From: Pseudomonas pisciculturae
Lineage (GTDB): Bacteria; Pseudomonadota; Gammaproteobacteria; Pseudomonadales; Pseudomonadaceae
Reading direction: 5' to 3'
Assembly (NCBI RefSeq): GCF_015461805.1
Contig: NZ_JACVZE010000005.1
Coordinates: 310,001-374,000, forward strand
DNA: 64,000 nt
Shown here in pieces: positions 60,629 to 64,000 of the stretch; the stretch's first letter is position 1; every line of letters begins with the position of its first letter. Below the pieces are notes generated by a model. That model did not search any database. It saw only the letters and a list, made by a program, of their open reading frames with translations, and was not told the origin of the DNA. The translations under genes were made by a program, and so were the position numbers.

Positions 60629-61702
60629 TTACTTCAGCTGCTTGACACTGGCAAACGTCGACTCCCCCCGTGCCTGCTCCAAAGGATTCATCGGCGCTGC
60701 AACGGGCTGACGATGAATGATCGGTTTGACCACAATCGAGCGCTCACTGTCTGTCGCCGAACGCTCATCACTGGGCGGCACGCCGAAGTATTCGCGGTAG
60801 CATTTGGAGAAGTGCGGCGTGGACACAAAGCCACACAGCACCGCCAATTCCACGATTGAAATAGGCGTTTGCTTGAGCAACTGCCGCGCCCGAATCAGGC
60901 GCAAGCGCAGGTAGTAACGTGAGGGCGAACACAGCAGGTATTTCTGGAACATGCGCTCGAGCTGGCGGCGCGACAAGTCAACAAATGCCGCCAATTCATC
61001 CAGGTTGATCGGTTCTTCAAGATTGGCCTCCATCAACGCGACGATTTCCTGCAACTTCGGTTGTTGGGTGCCGAGCATGTGCTTGAGAGGGACGCGCTGA
61101 TGGTCCTGTTCGTTACGAATACGCTCGTACACGAACATGTCCGAGATCGCCGCCGAGAGTTCATGCCCGTGATCGCGGCCGATCAGGTGCAGCATCATGT
61201 CCAGGGGCGCGGTGCCGCCGGAGCTGGTGAGGCGGTCACGGTCGAGGCTGAACAGGCTGGAACTGACCGTCACCCGTGGAAAAGCCTCCTGCATGGCCGC
61301 CAACCATTCCCAGTGCACGCTGCACTCGAAACCGTCGAGCAACCCGGCCCGGGCCAACACCCAACTGCCGGTACAAATGCCCCCCAGGCGCTTGGAATAT
61401 CGCGCCTGGCTACGCAGCCACTTGACCAACTCAACCGTCACCGTGCCTTGGATATTGGTGCCACCGCACAAGATCACGGTATCCGCTGGCGGCACGCTGC
61501 TGATCGAACCATCCGGCGTGATGGGCACCCCGTCACTGGCCCACACCGGGTGGCCGTCAACGCTCGCGGTGTGCCAGCGATACAATTCCTGCCCCGACAG
61601 TTGGTTGGCCATGCGCAAGGGCTCCAAGGCAGAGGCCAGGGAGATCAGGGTGAACTGGTCCAGCAGCAAGAACACCAAGCTGCTGACAGGCCGCACACTC
61701 AT
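60629..61702 (-). CDS. GlxA-family AraC-type transcriptional regulator
   Basis: A 357-aa regulator with an N-terminal DJ-1/PfpI-like domain (SSLVFLLLDQFTLISLASALEPLRMAN; nucleophile elbow LGGICTGSW) and a C-terminal AraC domain (INLDELAAFVDLSRRQLERMFQKY, CGFVSTPHFSKCYREYFGV). Pseudomonas members of this group control arginine, choline and carnitine catabolism. It overlaps the permease gene by 4 bp (ATGA), so it is co-transcribed with it and may sense the amino compound imported. Confidence 0.9.
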   Translation of the reverse strand: MSVRPVSSLVFLLLDQFTLISLASALEPLRMANQLSGQELYRWHTASVDGHPVWASDGVPITPDGSISSVPPADTVILCGGTNIQGTVTVELVKWLRSQARYSKRLGGICTGSWVLARAGLLDGFECSVHWEWLAAMQEAFPRVTVSSSLFSLDRDRLTSSGGTAPLDMMLHLIGRDHGHELSAAISDMFVYERIRNEQDHQRVPLKHMLGTQQPKLQEIVALMEANLEEPINLDELAAFVDLSRRQLERMFQKYLLCSPSRYYLRLRLIRARQLLKQTPISIVELAVLCGFVSTPHFSKCYREYFGVPPSDERSATDSERSIVVKPIIHRQPVAAPMNPLEQARGESTFASVKQLK

Positions 61703-63108
61703 GGCCGCGAGACTGCAGGCACCGACTTCGGCGCACCCTCGGGATGCCGCGCGGTGATCAACCCGATGAAGGAAATGATCAGGGCCAGGCCAATGGTCGA
61801 CGACACTTCAAAGCGGTGCTCGGGCGTTACCAACATCACCGTCAAGGCCGTGCAGATAAAGGCGATGACCAGCCAGGTCAGCCAAGGAAACAGCCACATC
61901 TTGAAGGTCAATTTGACGTTGCGGCGCAGCAGGATCTTGCGCATGCGCAGTTGGGAAACGGCGATCACCAAGTACACCAACAAGGCGATGGCGCCTGAGC
62001 TGGCAAGCAGGAACTGGAACAGCCCGGCCGGCATGAAGTAGCTGAGCAACGTCACGCCCGCTCCCAGGATGGTGCTGGCGATTACCGCGGCCCGGGGCAC
62101 ACTGGCCGCCGAGGTCTTCTTCAGCATGGCCGGTGCATCACCGCGCTTGCCCAGGGAAAACAGCATGCGCGAAGCAATATAGATCGATGAGTTCATGCAA
62201 CTGGCCACGGCGATCAACACCACGACGTCCACCAGCAGCTTGGCGTGGGGAATATTCATCAATTCCAGCGCCCGCTGATACGAACCGACCGAGGCCAGCA
62301 GCGGGTCATCCCACGGCACCACCGAGATCACCACAAAGATCGACAGCACATAAAACACACCGATGCGCCACATTACCGAACGCGTTGCGCGGGCGATGTT
62401 CTGCGCCGGGTTGCTGGACTCTGCCGCCGCGATGGTGACCGCTTCAGTGCCGATAAAACTGAACATGATGGTGATAAACGCCCCCACCACCGCCGACAAC
62501 CCGTTGGGTGCGAACCCGCCATGGTCCTGCATCAACTGGCTGAGCCCACTGGCCTCACGCTCAGGCACCCAGCCCATCAGCACCGCAAAGCCCACACCGA
62601 TAAACCCAATGATCGCCACCACCTTGGCCATGGCAAACCAGAACTCGAACTCGCCGTACTTGGATACGCTGAACAGGTTGGTGACCACCAACAAAAAGAT
62701 CGACAACAAGGCAAACAGCCAAGCGTCGATCTGCGGGAACCATTGATTGAGGATATGCCCGGCGGCCAGGGCCTCGATGGGGATCACCAGCACCCAGAAC
62801 CACCAGTACAACCAACCGATGGTAAACCCGGCCCAGCGGCCGATGGCCTGGTCGGCATAGGTCGAGAACGACCCCGTGTCCGGGTTGGCCACCGCCATCT
62901 CCCCGAGCATGCGCATGACCAGCACCACCAACAGGCCGGAGAAAAAATACGCCAGCAGCACTGCCGGCCCCGCCGCCGCAATGGCATGCCCGGAGCCGAC
63001 AAATAACCCCGCACCGATAATGCCGGCAATGGAAAGCATGGTGACATGGCGCGGCTTGAAGCCCTGCGCCAACTGGGCGTTGGTATCCTTCGGGGTCGGG
63101 CTATTCAT
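61699..63108 (-). CDS. APC-superfamily amino acid permease (GabP-like)
   Basis: A 469-aa, 12-helix transporter. The N-terminal FKPRHVTMLSIAGIIGAGLFVGSGHAI and later MFSFIGTEAVTIAAAESSNP are hallmarks of the amino-acid transporter family containing GabP, AnsP and ProY. It is transcribed with a GlxA-type regulator. The substrate is not certain; 4-aminobutyrate or another omega-amino acid is possible. Confidence 0.92.
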   Translation of the reverse strand: MNSPTPKDTNAQLAQGFKPRHVTMLSIAGIIGAGLFVGSGHAIAAAGPAVLLAYFFSGLLVVLVMRMLGEMAVANPDTGSFSTYADQAIGRWAGFTIGWLYWWFWVLVIPIEALAAGHILNQWFPQIDAWLFALLSIFLLVVTNLFSVSKYGEFEFWFAMAKVVAIIGFIGVGFAVLMGWVPEREASGLSQLMQDHGGFAPNGLSAVVGAFITIMFSFIGTEAVTIAAAESSNPAQNIARATRSVMWRIGVFYVLSIFVVISVVPWDDPLLASVGSYQRALELMNIPHAKLLVDVVVLIAVASCMNSSIYIASRMLFSLGKRGDAPAMLKKTSAASVPRAAVIASTILGAGVTLLSYFMPAGLFQFLLASSGAIALLVYLVIAVSQLRMRKILLRRNVKLTFKMWLFPWLTWLVIAFICTALTVMLVTPEHRFEVSSTIGLALIISFIGLITARHPEGAPKSVPAVSRP

Positions 63109-63377
63109 TGTTTTCTTATTCTCGGTGATCGACGTAAGGCCTACTGACTGAAGAGTCAGGCGATCATCATTTTTAATGATGGGGTCACCTTACGCGGCCA
63201 GCATCGACCGAAAATAGCCTGGGTGCGGCATGGTTTGGTCTGATATCGACATATCGGCCCATTTCCTCAAATCTTCGAGCGGGTGCGCTGGCGTTATCGC
63301 CACTCATCACAGATACGCAATTTCGCACCAATAGTATGATAGCGTTATCTCGCCATTTTCTTTTCTGGGAGTTCTTC

Positions 63378-63623
63378 ATGGCTACTGTGCGAAAAACTAT
63401 CACTGTGACTGATCAGCAAGATGGCTGGATAAAAGCGCAGATCGAGGCCGGCCATTACACCAATGACAGCGAGTACATCCGGGACTTGATCCGCCGCGAA
63501 CAGGAACGCAGCACTGAGGTAGAGGCCATTCGTGCAGCACTGCTTGAAGGAGAGGCCAGCGGTAAGCCGCGCCCTTTCGACGCCGAAGCCTTCAAGAAAA
63601 GGATGCTGAAGATACATGGCTGA
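63378..63623 (+). CDS. parD: ParD-type antitoxin
   Basis: An 81-aa ribbon-helix-helix antitoxin (RKTITVTDQQDGWIKAQIEAGHYTNDSEYIRDLIRREQER) with a C-terminal toxin-binding tail. ATG at 63378 follows GGGAGTTCTTC. It overlaps the toxin gene by 8 bp, as usual for parDE. A promoter-like TATGAT lies about 40 nt upstream. Confidence 0.92.
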   Translation: MATVRKTITVTDQQDGWIKAQIEAGHYTNDSEYIRDLIRREQERSTEVEAIRAALLEGEASGKPRPFDAEAFKKRMLKIHG

Positions 63624-63907
63624 ATACCGCCTTACCCCCCGCCGCCGAGCGCGACCTCGAAGCGATCTGGGTTTATACCGCCCAGCAGTGGAGCGCAAAG
63701 CAGGCAAACCAATACATCGAAATTTTGACTACGATGTTTTCAGATTTGGCGCAGCACCCGAAAACAGCTCCCGCCTGCGACCACATTCGACTTGGCTATC
63801 GAAGACGAAGCATTGAGCAGCACATGATTTACTTTCGGATCACTGCCTATGGGATTTCGATCATCCGCATCCTTCATGACAGAATGGATGTGCCGCGCAA
63901 GCTATGA
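63616..63907 (+). pseudogene. parE: parE toxin gene with +1 frameshift
   Basis: The first codons read MAEYRLTP and then the frame goes wrong after a run of six C at 63635-63640. Removing one C restores a 96-aa ParE/RelE-fold toxin: AAERDLEAIWVYTAQQWSAK, then QANQYIEIL…, ending ISIIRILHDRMDVPRKL at a TGA ending 63907. As given, translation from the ATG yields an unrelated 66-aa product. Sequencing error, slippage-based phase variation or a true pseudogene are all possible. Confidence 0.8.
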
Positions 63908-64000
63908 CGCTATCGACACTTCACAGGATAGAAAGCGGCGATAGACCCCAACTAAAGCCAACTCAAATTTTCACGAATTCACAAAAACTCCGCGATTCCC

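Noticed and set aside
1..64000. tRNA, rRNA, integrase and transposase genes
   Set aside because: None were recognised anywhere in the window, so there is no sequence support for a defined genomic island despite the accessory content.

Overview
The window looks like a chromosomal segment of a fluorescent Pseudomonas, most likely the P. fluorescens group. The evidence is high G+C coding sequence on both strands, Pseudomonas-style operons (gcd-oprB, dauBAR, xylR/xylAFGH, amiC-amiR, glnT-glxBCD), and many dispersed REPIN-type palindromes with GGGAG…CTTGC…CTCCC arms between genes. I see no rRNA, tRNA, insertion sequence, CRISPR array or prophage. The content is a mosaic of accessory catabolic and uptake modules.

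Layout. 1-1926: end of a polyamine/Fe-type ABC importer (permease truncated by the window edge, then the ATPase). 2070-8727: nitrogen module on the minus strand, with a type III glutamine synthetase (glnT/gmaS-like), three separate glutamate-synthase-like subunits (glxB, glxC, glxD; the arrangement of N-methylglutamate synthase) and an ammonium transporter. A likely sigma54 promoter and NtrC-like site precede it, and an XRE-cupin regulator is divergent. 8732-10092: a tightly coupled pair (glycine-rich 331-aa protein plus small two-helix membrane protein) that resembles an effector/immunity pair. 10253-15940: NCS1 permease, flavin reductase, chemoreceptor and luciferase-like monooxygenase, whose three promoter regions share one TGGTATACCA palindrome. 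16189-19916: membrane PQQ glucose dehydrogenase and the OprB porin. 20229-26621: xylose regulator and xylAFGH. 26702-29128: a large effector-like protein preceded by a near-consensus Hrp-box promoter.

29462-35699: methylmalonate-semialdehyde dehydrogenase with a divergent LysR regulator, the dauBAR D-arginine operon, and an amino-acid-binding protein; a TGTCCATAATGGACA-like palindrome recurs at three of these promoters. 35802-37983: LacI regulator and sugar-phosphate isomerase. 38092-42076: FecI-FecR-TonB receptor iron-signalling set. 42221-43921: acyl-CoA synthetase. 44214-48236: periplasmic molybdenum hydroxylase (2Fe-2S subunit, Mo subunit, triple-haem cytochrome c). 48772-50829: second TonB-dependent receptor. 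51385-60385: amide-utilisation operon with a urea/amide-type ABC importer, amidase-signature hydrolase, AmiC sensor, AmiR ANTAR antiterminator and an iron alcohol dehydrogenase. Its 5' leader carries two hairpins with AnnGnn hexaloops, the RNA target expected for AmiR. 60629-63108: amino acid permease and an AraC-type regulator. 63378-63907: parD antitoxin followed by a parE toxin gene broken by a one-base insertion in a C run.

The observations I rate highest are the AmiR/ANTAR leader, the Hrp-box-linked effector candidate, the shared-operator regulon at 11.7-14.8 kb, the effector/immunity-like pair at 8.7-10.1 kb and the frameshifted parE.
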